Positions 13,791 through 23,189 of a stretch of DNA of 64,000 bases are shown piece after piece. Where the stretch lies: positions 197,901,501 to 197,965,500 of the forward strand of contig NC_092587.1 in the NCBI RefSeq assembly GCF_047663525.1. Reading direction: 5' to 3'. Below the pieces are notes generated by a model. That model was not told where the DNA came from. It searched no databases and saw only the letters and a program-made list of their open reading frames with translations. Position 1 is the stretch's first letter. Every line of letters starts with the position of its first letter. Source of the DNA: Anas platyrhynchos (Eukaryota; Chordata; Aves; Anseriformes; Anatidae). The translations under genes and the position numbers were made by a program.

Positions 13791-14690
13791 GACTGACTAG
13801 CGTCATTGTGCTACTTTAATGCTCTCTTATGTGCATGCTAATGAGGTGAGCTAAGGTGACTGCATTTTTCAGAGGAAAAGGTAAGGGATGGACTGTGGAA
13901 GTGTAGTCTCCTCATGTCCAAAAGGCTTGATTTGTGAAAAGCAAAGTAACAGTATGTTATGAGCATGGTGTCCACAGGTACACAGTCCTTCCTATTTCAG
14001 AGATGCTTATGGAAGTGATGCCAATGCACACCCTTCTTCTAGGTGGTATCTTCCCCTCAAGCCAACTTTTCAAAAGACTAGTGATTGGCATTACTGGTTT
14101 CTTTGTCTGAATTCAAGGTATCTGCGATGAAAACAACTCTTTCGGTAGCCTAGTAGCTGTTATGTCCACTGCCCCGTTTTTCAATTCCGTCTTTTTTAGT
14201 ACCCCATCTGTTCTACTCCCCATAAAAGAGAAAGCATTTTATTCCCACAACCTGCTGCAATTTATGGTTGTGAGATAAGCTGTAGTATATTTTGCACAAG
14301 AGAAAATACCAGTTATTATCAGCTCCCTCACAAATTGGAATGTGATGTAATAAAATTCTAGCAACTTTATTAGTTGTAAAGCAAGTGGATGAGAAGTACA
14401 TTTAAAGGGGAAATGAAGCAAGAATCAATTTTTTATTTTCTTTTTTTTTTTTTTTACAAATTACACAGTTTTGTACAATTATCCTTCTCATGCGTTTCAG
14501 TTTCTCTTTGAATGTATATGCAGCTCCTGATGGAAAGCTGTCTCAGGCCTTATTAGAAAACAGAATTACTCCATAATCTCAAGTCCCATTCCAGTAGTGA
14601 CCACATTGCCATCCATCTCCCTCAACTGGAAGGAGACATCTCTGCATGAAAAAGCCCTCCCAGGGGAAGAAGGGAAAAGAAAAAACAAAA
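13791..14690. other. Unique spacer before the amplified array
   Basis: No gene or repeat is recognised apart from a T run near 14,440. The right end at 14,690 is the abrupt edge of homology to the array: from 14,691 the sequence matches 44,011 onward. Confidence 0.5.
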
Positions 14691-14885
14691 ACAGCCGAGA
14701 CTGTCATTGCTGCAGTGCTACTCCATTCTGTAGCCATCATGCAGGGAGCCACGAGCAAGGATCCAACTGCTCCCTCGGCTGCATAGCCCAGGGTGCCTCC
14801 TCCCACCCCAGAGCCTGTTGACTGTACAGCAGTTGATGAAACCGGAGCAGTGGCTACTCCCTTGGCTACGGTTCCTGGGCACCAG
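14691..14885 (+). pseudogene. Fragment of the inverted long-gene paralogue, exon 2 end
   Basis: This stretch is almost identical to 44,011-44,205. It encodes the amphipathic helix VIAAVLLHSVAIMQGA, an in-frame TAG after PTAPSAA, and then the end of the exon at ACCAG|GTAAG. It begins in the middle of an exon at a rearrangement breakpoint and carries the same stop codon as the 44-kb copy. It is a broken duplicate, not a gene. Confidence 0.75.
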
Positions 14886-14895
14886 GTAAGCCCAG

Positions 14896-15111
14896 CGCTG
14901 GGGCGCTGTCCTGTGCCTCCCTGTGATGCTTCTGTGGGTGCTGCAAAGCTCCCTGAGGGCCTCGTGCCCACTACGCGTTCTGTGCTTACCTGGTGCCCAG
15001 GAAGCAAGGGAGAAGCCAATGCTCCTGCTTCATCAGCTGCTGCTGGGCTGAGTAGATCTGTGCTGTCCTCCCTGAGAGGCTCTGCAGTCAAAGGAGTAGC
15101 CATTTCTTCTG
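14896..15111 (-). pseudogene. Mosaic of minus-strand long-gene fragments
   Basis: The first part (about 14,896-14,970) matches the 3' UTR of the four-exon gene near 29,150-29,215. The second part (about 14,975-15,100) matches the end of its exon 2 and following intron near 29,812-29,945. About 600 bp between these parts in the parent are missing. It lies head to head with the + strand fragment at 14,691-14,885, so the array edge is a small inverted, rearranged structure. Confidence 0.65.
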
Positions 15112-15307
15112 GTTACTTCAGCCTTCCTGAGGAAACAAACCTTGATCTTCAAGGGCAATGGCAGGGATTATGCTATAGCAGAAGGTGTTACATTGTGGAA
15201 ATAAAAAGGAAAAATACCAACAAAATGTATTCATTGTTTTTTTTTTTTGTTTTGTTTGTATTTATTGTAATAATTGTAATATTGTATAAATTGGGCCAAG
15301 CCCCAAT

Positions 15308-15695
15308 TTAAAATGTTGAAATTAAAAGATTTGGATCCATACAAGTCCATGCATCTGGATGGGATTCATCCCAGAGTGCTTGGAGAGCTGGCTGACATCA
15401 TTGCGGGACCTCTCTCAATTATTTTTCTATGGTCTTGGCAATCTGGAGAGGCCCCAGTAGAGTGGCAGCTGGCAAAAGTTGTACCAATTTTCAAGAAGGG
15501 CAAAAAGAAGACCCCGGTAATTACAGGCTTGTCAGTCTCAGGTCAGTGCCTGCTAAAATTAGGGAGAAGATTATCCTTGAAGTTATTGAAGAGCGCCTGG
15601 GGGACAGTGCAGTCATTTCTCCCAGCCAACATGGGTTCACGAGGGTTAGGACCTGTTTAACAAATTTCATTTCCTTTTTAACAATTTTGATTTCC
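15308..15695 (+). mobile_element. CR1 LINE reverse-transcriptase fragment
   Basis: The sense strand reads KDLDPYKSMHLDGIHPRVLG, ELADIIAGPLSIIFLWSWQS and VPIFKKGKK, then shifts frame and continues DPGNYRLVSLRSVPAKI, SPSQHGFTRVRTCLTNFISF. This is the N-terminal half of a CR1-type reverse transcriptase. The frameshift after KKGKK and the loss of both ends make it non-functional. The same lesion is present in the copies at 36 kb and 59 kb. Confidence 0.92.
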
Positions 15696-15699
15696 ATGG

Positions 15700-15975
15700 G
15701 CAGGCACGGCCCGCAGATGCCAGGCTGCCAAGCCCAACGTGCGGCCGCCAAGCAGGCGCCAGCTGCCAGAGGCTGCAGGAAGGCTCCAGAAGCAGCGGCA
15801 GCAGCCCGCGCAGGGGCAGCCACGACTGCAGGAGCCGCTCCTGGGCTGTGGGCTCAGGGGCAGACGCCTGCCCCTGCAGGGGATAAGGCAAACCCAGAGC
15901 CCAAAACCAACCCCAAGGGTACTGCATCCCCAACTTTCCTAGGCCCTGGAAGCAAATCCCCTAAAAGCGGAGCAG
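15700..15975 (+). repeat. Recurrent GC-rich module, copy 1
   Basis: This GC-rich block recurs in both orientations through the array: + at 15.7, 36.7 and 59.5 kb; - at 21.7, 26.9 and 49.7 kb. It contains the imperfect palindrome AGGGGCAGACGCCTGCCCCT, able to form an 8-bp stem with a 4-base loop. Several frames are open through it, but none has a recognisable domain. It is joined directly to the end of the CR1 fragment. Its origin is unknown; it may be a decayed exon or intron of the CCDC81-like family. Confidence 0.6.
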
Positions 15976-16027
15976 TGGCGGCGTGAGCAGAGCCCCTGAG
16001 GCAACCGCGACTGTCTGAAAGGCAGGC

Positions 16028-16122
16028 ATCAAGAATGCGGACATGTCAGAGAAGAAGCAGCAAGATGCTGTTGATGGTGCCACTCAGGCCTCCCTGCCCA
16101 CGCTGCTGGATGAGCTGCCCTA
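16028..16122 (+). pseudogene. Truncated DYNLL (LC8) fragment next to the retroviral LTR
   Basis: The frame reads [21 protein letters not shown], the start of dynein light chain LC8 (DYNLL1/2) after its first few residues. It then departs at about 16,091 into SLPTLLDELPY before the LTR begins at 16,123. The fuller copy of the same retrocopy lies at 35,827-36,069. The SLPTLLDELP tail is not LC8. It resembles what I would expect near the N-terminus of CCDC81-type proteins, but this is uncertain. Confidence 0.7.
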
Positions 16123-16599
16123 TGTGAGAAACACTCCGTAGCCAATAACTTAGGCTCAGGCGAGGATCTCAGTGAAGTAGTAATTTATTTGCGATTGCAA
16201 TGGCGGGCGCCCCACAAGCAGGAGAGCGTGCCTACTAGTTCCAAAACACAGTTTATATACCTTTTGATGACAGGACCCTCCCCTGTTTCCCCACTGAGTG
16301 AGTAATCCAGGTTCACAATCTATCTGATGCTTCACAAACAACGCATGGCCTTCGGTTGCCGGCCTGTTAAATTTCAAATTTCTTTTGACGTTTTTACTGC
16401 TTGAAGGGGTAATGTTTCTTCCCTTATCTGACTTGACTTAACACTGCAATTTTCACCTAATATTGTCCTAAGGAATCTGGTTGTCTGCATTTTACAAGGT
16501 CGCCTGCTAAGCTTTCTCATCACTGTAAGCATATCTCAGTACCACATTCCTTCCCTCTAAACAATGTAACTCTGCAAAAACAACATTTCTATTCCCACA
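16123..16599 (-). repeat. 3' LTR of the endogenous retrovirus, copy 1 (477 bp)
   Basis: The LTR begins TGTGGGAA and ends TTCTCACA on the minus strand, forming near-matching inverted ends. A purine-rich tract (AAGAAGAAAAGGGGGG) precedes it immediately. Inside are a TATA box (TATATAAAC, near 16,253-16,262) and an AATAAA signal near 16,182-16,190. Both are in the expected order for U3-R-U5. No 5' partner LTR is visible. Confidence 0.85.
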
Positions 16600-16882
16600 A
16601 TTCCCCCCTTTTCTTCTTCATAAACTGTTGATTTTTGCAAAACCTTTCTCTAAGGTGTAATTTGGTAGATTTCTTCTTCTTTGCTGTCTTTGCTTTCCAT
16701 CTCCTCATTATCACCTTATCTGAGTAAGGTGGTGGCTCCATGGTCATTTGTTTCAGTAGTGCGGTTTCAGTTAACCACTGTACTAGTCCTCTTACACAGG
16801 GGATAATGCAGCAACCAATGGCTGTCAAAACTCCTACTACAACTGCAATCAAGGATGTAAATATGCCTGCTTTTTCTGCCAA
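16589..16882 (-). pseudogene. ERV env transmembrane-subunit C-terminal fragment
   Basis: A 97-codon frame begins with a hydrophobic membrane anchor (IFTSLIAVVVGVLTAIGCCI). It continues into a Cys-containing stretch and a Lys/Arg-rich cytoplasmic tail, and ends about 11 bases inside the LTR, as in many simple retroviruses. The surface subunit, fusion peptide and ectodomain are absent, so no functional envelope can be made. Upstream (16,929-16,971) lies a 43-base copy of integrase sequence. Confidence 0.8.
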
Positions 16883-17184
16883 TTCACTGGCAAGGGTGGT
16901 AAGCCTTTGAAGTGCTTTGAAGTGAGGCAGGATGCCATGGAGTATGAAATTCCCATTTTATTCCCAAGGCTTTTCCAAGTTTCCACTTGACCAAGGCCTC
17001 CTCTGAGAGGTACACAATTAATAGTTGATTCTTCCCTATCATCGTTTTTTAACCTTAGGCTTCCAAATAATTATTAATACAAAGAATAAGATGTACACTA
17101 CTACTATAATAAACTCCTCTTGGGAGCACTTCAATTTGTTATAGGTCTGTCCTTTTTAGTTACCTGTGAAAATAAAGGGTTAGT

Positions 17185-18274
17185 TTACAACTGTAAGCTT
17201 TTATCCTGCTCAGAGTCTGTTACGAGATTTTTCTTTTTGATTTTAACTTTCAACAAGTCGTCTGTAGGAACAACTTCCCAGGCGCTAGGGTCGGTAGCTG
17301 CTTTCACTCGAGTATAGTGAGTCCAACCTTTTTCCGCAGCTCTTACAGCTGTTTCAGTGCTTAGCAGTACTTGGAATGGTCCTTCCCATTCAGGCCGAAG
17401 TTTTGATTCTTTCCAGGTGCGTATCAGGACCCTATCTCCTGCATGGAATGAATGTACTGGGAATTCCAAAGGCGGAGTTTGAGCCAACAGTCCACGAACC
17501 CTGAGAGATTCTAAGGAAGAAGATAATCCAGGCATATAATTTTTGAGGAAAATATCTTTAGTTTCAAAAATAGGTATCTCACCGTTTCAGGTACGGTAGT
17601 CCAAACAACATCTCATATGGTGAAACTCCTACATCTTTTCTAGAAGCAGTTCGAATTCTGAGAAGTGCTAAAGGTAAACACTTTGTCCAGGGAAACTTAG
17701 TCTCTAAAACCAGCTTTGACGGATGTTTCTTTAATGTCTGATTCATTCGCTCCACTTTCCCTGATGAGGAAGGATGCCATGGAGTATGAAATTCCCATTT
17801 TATTCCCAAGGCTCCCATGAATCCTTGTAAAACAGATGAAGGGAAATGACTTCCTTGATCTGAATCTGTATTTTCAACAATCCCATATCTAGGGATTATT
17901 TGTTCCAGGATTACCTTTATCACCACACTAGCTGTTGCTGATGCTGAAGGAAAAGCTTCTACCCATCCTGACAAATGGTCAATCAACACCAGCAAGTACT
18001 TAAATCTGCCTACTTTAGGTGATTCAGTAAAATCGATTTGGATGCTCTGAAAAGGTTGAAGCCCTGGCTCCCGTCCGCCCAGGGGTTGTTTCCGTAGAGC
18101 CTTCTTATTCACTCGTTGGCATGTTATGCAACTATTACACGCTTGTTTAGCTACAGCGTACATGCCTATACGTATATATTTTCTTAATACGGTGTCACAC
18201 ATTGCCTGGACTCCCCAGTGGCTTCCTTGGTGTAGAACGGCTAACATTTCTCTCATTATCTGTTTGTTTACCAT
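17185..18274 (-). pseudogene. ERV integrase, copy 1, frameshifted
   Basis: Two frames (18,274-17,579 and 17,535-17,185) together cover the integrase. Visible are an HHCC zinc-binding region (LHQGSHWG, then CNSCITCQ) and the DDE core, with its Asp in IDFTES, second Asp in DSDQGSH and Glu in GKVERMNQ. A C-terminal GPF-type region follows (PEWEGPFQVL). Relative to the copies at 38 and 61 kb, a 5-base deletion near 17,588 breaks the frame after LFGLPYL. An upstream in-frame stop separates it from RNase H. It is defective. Confidence 0.88.
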
Positions 18275-18418
18275 TTCTCTCCCATCAGGGAGAGTCCACC
18301 GTCCTTCGGACTCCTTTGCTCCTAATTCCCTAAAGGCTTCTATTTCCTTTTTACTGAATATTTGCTTTTCAGGTGGAGGTTTTATTTCAGGTACAAGAAG
18401 CAGCTTTGCTTCTACCTC

Positions 18419-19267
18419 TCATTGCAAAGCTGCTTCTTTAGCCTTTTCATCTGCAATCCTGTTTCCCCATTTAACTAGGGAGTTTCCTTTTCGATGTCCT
18501 TTCACGTGCACCACAGCAACCTCCTCTGGTAGTAACAGACTTTCCAAAATCTGTCTAATTAATTCTTCATGAACCAATTCCTTTCCCTTCCTGTTTACTA
18601 AGCCCTTTTCTTCCCATATTTTTCCAAATGCATGTACCACCCCATATGCATATTGTGAGTCAGTATATATAGTTCCCTGTTTCCCTTTTAATTATTTTAA
18701 TGCTTGATTTAATGCATATAATTCACAGGTTTGAGCTGACCAATTGCTAGGCCGTCTTCCCATTTCTTCGACATTCCCATCCGGTCCTTCAATGATGCAA
18801 TAACCATTACATCTCTTTCCTTGTACCACCTTAGAAGACCCATCTGTAAACAATATTTCCCCTTCCTCTAAGGGCACCTCTTGCAAATCTAATCTTACCT
18901 TTGCCTGGTAATTTATTAAATGTAAGCAGTTATGTTCCGTATTTATTGGATCCTCAATTCCCTTTGACAAGAAGGAGGCAGGATTCAAAACAGACTCTGT
19001 AGTTATAGTTAAATCATCCTTTTCAATTAGTATAGCTTCATATTTTAGTATTCTGGAGTCTGTCAGCCACCTTCCTGCTTTCTGAGTGAGAATAGCCTTC
19101 ACTTGGTGAGGGGTAGCAACAATCAGTTGTCCTCCAAAGGTGAATTTCCTGCTCTCTTCTACTAATAAGGCAGTTGCTGCTACTGCCTGAATGCATTCTG
19201 GCCATCCCTGGGATACAGGGTCTAATAATTTAGACAAAGATGCTACAGGTTTCTTTTTATCTCCCAT
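18419..19267 (-). pseudogene. ERV RNase H and connection region, interrupted
   Basis: The frame 19,267-18,692 covers the connection region and the first RNase H motif (LFTDGSS) and the ETCELYALNQAL-like helix (here QTCELYALNQAL). It ends in TAA just before the second Asp motif (IYTDSQYAYG, readable after the stop). The frame 18,640-18,419 covers the rest, including HVKGHRKGNS and NRIADEKAKEAA. A TGA follows at about 18,418. The same two stops occur in all three copies. Confidence 0.85.
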
Positions 19268-19515
19268 TCTTGGGTTAACACCCCCAAAGCAGCACCCTCA
19301 CTTACAGTTATAAAAAGATAAAATGATTTCTTTAGGGCAGGAAGAGCTAAGACTGGTGCTGTAATACGGTCTTTTTTTTTTTTTTTTTAATTTTCCATTA
19401 CTTCTTCTTCCTCTTTAATCCAGTTCAGTATATTAGGTTCTTCCTCCAATAATTTGAGATATAATTTCTCTGATTTCTGTGCATATGCTTCTATCCACAG
19501 TCTGCAATATCCAGT

Positions 19516-20565
19516 TCAACCCCCAAATTTTCTCAACTCTTTCTTTGTTTTAGGGAGAGGAAGTCGCACAATTCCCTGAATCCCCTCAGGGTTTACTCTC
19601 CGTCTGCCCTCAGAGACTACATGTCCCAAATACTTAACCTCTTTTTCTACACACTGTAATTTATCTTCAGATACCCTTAGCCCGTGTTCTCCTAAAAAAT
19701 TCAGGAGTTTATTGGTGGCTTCTTTTACCTCCGATCTTTCTTCCCCAGATATCAATAAATTATACACATACTGTAACAACATCACCCCTTCTGGAATCTG
19801 AAATGTTTCTAAAATCTTTTCCAATTCTTGCCCAAACAAATTGGGAGATTCAGTGAATCCCTGAGGCAAAGCAGTCCATCTATATTGCTGTTTATGACCT
19901 GTCTCTGGGTCTTCCCATTCAAGTGCAAAAATGTATCGACTTTCAGGATCTAGTGGGCATGCCCAAAAGGCATCCTTTAAATCTATAACATTGAACCATT
20001 TGTGCTCATAAGGGATTTTACTCATCAGGGTGTAAGGGTTAAGAACCACAGGGTGGTGCTTTCATGTTATCTTGTTAACTTTTCTCAGGTCTTGTACTAA
20101 TCGGTACGAACCATCTGGCTTTCGTACTGGTCAAATTGGAATGTTATATGGTGACATACAAGGCTCCAAAAGACCATCTTTAACTAAAGTTTGCACTATA
20201 GGTTTCAGGCCCATTTTTCCTTCACAAGAGATAGGCTACTGTCGTTGTCTAACTCTTCCGCTCCCTTCTTGAACAGTTATCTTTAAGGGAGTTATGTTAA
20301 GCCCTCCTCGATTTCCTGCCCTTACCCATACCGTGGGATTTATTTCTTTTTCATCATTTTCTGTTAATAATTTCATTGCGACTGTTCTTCCTTTTTCACA
20401 GGTCTTCAATCATAATCCTAATTTGACTATTAAATCTCTCCCTAATGTTATATATGGAGTGGTAATTCGTGTCGAGAAAATGGTTGATATTAATAAAGAA
20501 GGGGGAGATTTAGGAATGTGGCCATGGGGGTTGGAAAACCCCATGAGTGAGACAACATTAGACTC
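19516..20565 (-). pseudogene. ERV protease tail and reverse transcriptase, inactivated
   Basis: The visible parts on the minus strand are a protease end (ITLGRDLIVKLG), the RT N-terminal region with LVQDLRKVNK, and a palm domain (20,049-19,516) with FNVIDLKDAFWACPL, TALPQGFTESPNLFGQEL and KYLGHVVSEG. The catalytic YxDD box reads YVYN, so both catalytic aspartates are gone. In-frame stops occur after KLGL, before KHHPVV and after RKFGG, and a long T/A run near 19,371-19,391 sits at a frameshift. All are shared by the other copies where visible. Confidence 0.88.
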
Positions 20566-20940
20566 TTAACGATGAGGCCATCAGGAATATCAAAGAGTTT
20601 AGAGGGAACACAGGGTGATTCAGGAGACTCTGTGCAGTCTCCGGTTTCTTGTTCTCCAGCTGGTTCTCTTTTTCTCCAGCTGGTAAGGCATGGATGTTTC
20701 TGTGTGTTTGCTGTTGTTACATTCAAAGTTGTTTGACCAATGAAAAGTTGTTTTGAAAAGAACTGCTGTGGGGAGAAGGGGATAAGAGGGGAAACCGCCC
20801 TCAAGATAAAAAAGGCAGCACGATGAAGTTACATCAATAAAGAAGCAGGAAAAAGAAGTGAAGAGGAACAGGCTGGCAGAACGCAGACCAGGACGGTCTT
20901 TTGACACTTTGCTGTGCTGCAGGAGCGGGCTAGCTTGCAG
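20566..20940 (+). other. Possible LTR or promoter remnant
   Basis: This stretch follows the truncated end of the retrovirus. It contains a TATA-like GATAAAAAAG near 20,802-20,812 and AATAAAG near 20,837-20,843, in the spacing seen in LTRs, but no terminal inverted ends are recognised. It could be an unrelated LTR fragment or the 5' region of the exons that follow. Confidence 0.25.
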
Positions 20941-21177
20941 CTTAACCTCCCTTGCCCCTGCTTTCAAGGGACTGGGAGGGTAAGGGGTGCATTGTCCCAG
21001 TGCATCCCAGCAACTCCTTGCACCTTCTGGCCGCTAGCAGCTCCTGGAAACTTCCCTCTCCGAGCTCTTGGCACCCCGATGGCTGCGTTGGCTTTCTGCC
21101 TGAGGAGCCCTGATGCCTTTGCTGGGAAGGGCATCCCTTCCTGGCCATGGTCTCAGCCAGGACTGTCTCTCCTGCAG

Positions 21178-21485
21178 AGGTTAGGCACAACGGATTTGGC
21201 CACATGGGACCGAAGAGGTGTCCTCGCACAGCCAGAGTCTGGAGGAGTCATCGTCTTTCCCAGGTGAGTGTGCTGCGTCTGCAGCCCATGGCTGGCGTCA
21301 AGGCCAGGGCACTGCAACTACTGAGTGTGGTGGCCTGGAATCACACTGCTGTCCTCTTCTTGCTTCCAGGATTGGGCTCTACATTCCATCTGGAAGAGCT
21401 GCAGGGGGTAATCCAGTTCAAAGTCCCGAGAAGCAGGCTGAAAAGAAGGGAGAGTCAAGGATGGGGGAAGACTCCAACACAAAAG
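21178..21485 (+). CDS. Two candidate exons of a CCDC81-like gene fragment
   Basis: Exon a (21,178-21,263) lies between CTCCTGCAG and GTGAGT. Exon b (21,370-21,485) lies between GCTTCCAG and GTAACA. Splicing is in phase (AG|G) and gives RLGTTDLATWDRRGV through VFPRIGLYIPSGRAAGGNPV to EDSNTK. No domain is recognised. Assignment to the CCDC81-like family rests only on position beside other such exons. In the second unit the same two exons run into the inverted paralogue at 42,465. Confidence 0.4.
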
Positions 21486-21559
21486 GTAACATGAGAGCCG
21501 TCATGCCCAAGACTCCGCCAAGGGTTTCTCTTACCAGCCCTCCTGTTGCCTCCTTACAG

Positions 21560-21665
21560 GGATGCCTACAGCTGACAAGAGCTAACTGCTCTCACGGCAG
21601 AGTCTCTCTCCAGCCAGATTCCCCGGAGTGACAGAGGAGGCACAGCTGGGCCAGGCTGCTGGGGG
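21560..21665 (+). pseudogene. Decayed paralogue of the 22,972-23,093 exon
   Basis: After the acceptor CTCCTTACAG, the sequence GGATGCCTACAGCTGACAAG is a diverged version of the exon at 22,972. It has an in-frame TAA (GMPTADKS then stop). The end of the homology (gggccaggctgctgggggaa) is joined to the GC-rich module. Confidence 0.45.
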
Positions 21666-21675
21666 AAAAGACGCC

Positions 21676-21905
21676 TTATCCCCTGCAGGGGCAGGCGTCT
21701 GCCCCTGAGCTCACAGCCCAGGAGCGGCTCCTGCAGTCGTGGCTGCCCCTGCACGGGCTGCTGCTGCTGCTTCTGGAACCTTCCTGCAGCCTCTGGCAGC
21801 TGGCGCCTGCTTGGCGGCCGCACGTTGGGCTTGGCAGCATGGGATGAGCGGGCCGTGCCAGCCCGCAGCGTGGCATTGGCGGCCTTGTTGCCGTCCCCAG
21901 GGCAC
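21676..21905 (-). repeat. Recurrent GC-rich module, copy 2 (inverted)
   Basis: This is the reverse complement of the module at 15,700-15,975, including the CAGGCGTCTGCCCCTG palindrome. It lies between exon-like pieces of the CCDC81-like family. Confidence 0.6.
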
Positions 21906-22043
21906 GGCTGAAGGGGATATTGTGGATTTGATTTGCAAGGACGGGGAGAATTTGGGATGCAGTATCCCACTTCATGCGCAGGCAGTTCGCACTGAACAAG
22001 GTGGGCTTTGCAGCCTCATGCTGCCCTCTTACTCCGCTCTTTC

Positions 22044-22195
22044 CCAGAGCTGCCACCCCACAGAACGCACTTGTGGACCTGAAATCGAAGTCTCTGCAGA
22101 TGGCAGCAGTGCCTATGAAGCAGCAGCATGTCCTCATCCCTCACCCCCCAGAGGAGGACACTGAGGCAGATCCTGTGAGGAAATCAATGCCAAGC
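22044..22195 (+). pseudogene. Decayed CCDC81-like coiled-coil exon
   Basis: The frame reads ALVDLKSKSLQMAAVPMKQQ then HVLIPHPPEEDTEADPVRKS. It is clearly related to the intact exon at 25,665-25,843 (MKHQHVLIPLPP). The donor of that exon (CCAG|GTAAGT) reads CCAAGCATGT here, so the splice site is lost. Confidence 0.55.
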
Positions 22196-22463
22196 ATGTG
22201 TGGGCCAGCTCCCACAAAGGCCAGGGAAAGCTGAGCTGCATCAGGCTGCCCGAGGGATCCAGCATGCGGGTCGCTCAGCTCTGGGCTTTGGCTCTCCATC
22301 CCCTGGCTGCTTCGGGGTCAGGCAATGAGCATGGAGATGCCCTGCCTCCAGTCATCCCCCTGCAGACCCAAAGTCCTGAAGCTCCCCTGCAGCTGACAGT
22401 CACACACCTCATGTGGAAGGGAGCTGTGCCCACTTGTCCTGGGACCAGGGGAGGCTGAGTTGG

Positions 22464-22574
22464 CGTGTTAAGAAACAGCTGGGGAAGAGGAAGGAGGCCC
22501 TGCAGGAAGGCAGGACCAAGAGCAGAGCTGTGGACATCCCCGGGAAGACTGTGGAGGAGCTCCCGCTCTGGTAG
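22464..22574 (+). pseudogene. Terminal coding fragment of a CCDC81-like gene
   Basis: The frame reads RVKKQLGKRKEALQEGRTKS and continues to EELPLW and TAG at 22,572-22,574. The basic, helical character resembles the last exon at 26,159 (VRAGKVMEKRKEAW). There is no acceptor in front; the sequence starts at the tandem-duplication junction. Confidence 0.4.
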
Positions 22575-22717
22575 TCCTCTGCTGCAACAGCCTTCTTTCC
22601 ACAGCCCCTTGTTCAGTGAGGCCTCTGGGCTCTCACTGGCACCCTTCTCCCTGAAGGGAGCAGGGAGTGTCACTCAGCTCTCCTCACTGGAGCGGAATCT
22701 TGAACCTTTCCAGAGAA

Positions 22718-22920
22718 TCACAGAATGGCTTGGGTTGCAATTGATGTTAAAGATCTTCTATTCCCTCCCGCCCCCTGCCATGGGCAGGGATGCCATTCAC
22801 TAGAGCAAGTAGCCCAGTGCCTCATCCAAACAGGTCTTGAAGACCTCCAGGGATGGGGCATCCACGGCTTCTCTGGGCAAGCTGTTCCAGTGCCTCACCA
22901 CCCTCTGTGTGAAGAAGTTT
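22718..22920 (-). mobile_element. CR1 LINE 3' fragment
   Basis: The minus strand reads [20 protein letters not shown] and [20 protein letters not shown], the CR1 ORF2 C-terminus, followed by a diverged 3' tail (+ strand 'agaatcacagaatggcttgg'). Confidence 0.88.
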
Positions 22921-22971
22921 TGTGGCCACCAAGGAGCAGCTCTGACTAGCCTTCTCTTTTCCTCCTGACAG

Positions 22972-23093
22972 GGATGCCTCCTGCTATTAAGAGCCGGCTG
23001 CTCACACCCCAGAGTCGCTCTCCAGCCAGACTCCAGGGCGACAGGGGAGGCACAGCTGGGCCAGGCTGCTGGGGGAAAAGAGCCTTCTCCCAG
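22972..23093 (+). CDS. Candidate exon of the CCDC81-like family
   Basis: An acceptor (TCCTCCTGACAG) and a donor (CCCAG|GTGAGG) frame a 122-bp segment open in one frame: [20 protein letters not shown] onward to KRAFSQ. It is low-complexity and basic, consistent with a linker region, with no domain recognised. A decayed paralogue lies at 21,560. Confidence 0.35.
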
Positions 23094-23189
23094 GTGAGGC
23101 TGGGGGGCAGCTGGAGGAGGCAGCCCCTGGGCTCTTCCCCTTGAGTCAGCGAGCGGCTTTCCTTGGACAGGGGGACTTGGCCAGCTCCA

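Larger units (their letters stand above)
16123..20565 (-). mobile_element. Endogenous retrovirus (class I-like), defective copy 1
   Basis: Read on the minus strand, the order is protease tail, reverse transcriptase, RNase H, integrase with a GPY/F-type C-terminal region, env transmembrane tail, polypurine tract and 3' LTR. Gag, most of protease, the 5' LTR and most of env are missing. Homology ends abruptly near 20,565. Several stop codons and frameshifts interrupt pol. The integrase C-terminal region and the env tail extending into the LTR point to a gammaretrovirus-like element. The copies at 37 kb and 60 kb carry the same lesions. Confidence 0.92.
15112..21449. repeat. Partial upstream copy of the segmental unit
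   Basis: This block is nearly identical to about 36,126-42,465 and to 58,940 through the window end, in the same order and orientation. The match to the second copy stops near 21,449. There this copy continues with its own sequence, while the copy at 42,465 joins the inverted paralogue of the long gene. Confidence 0.9.
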
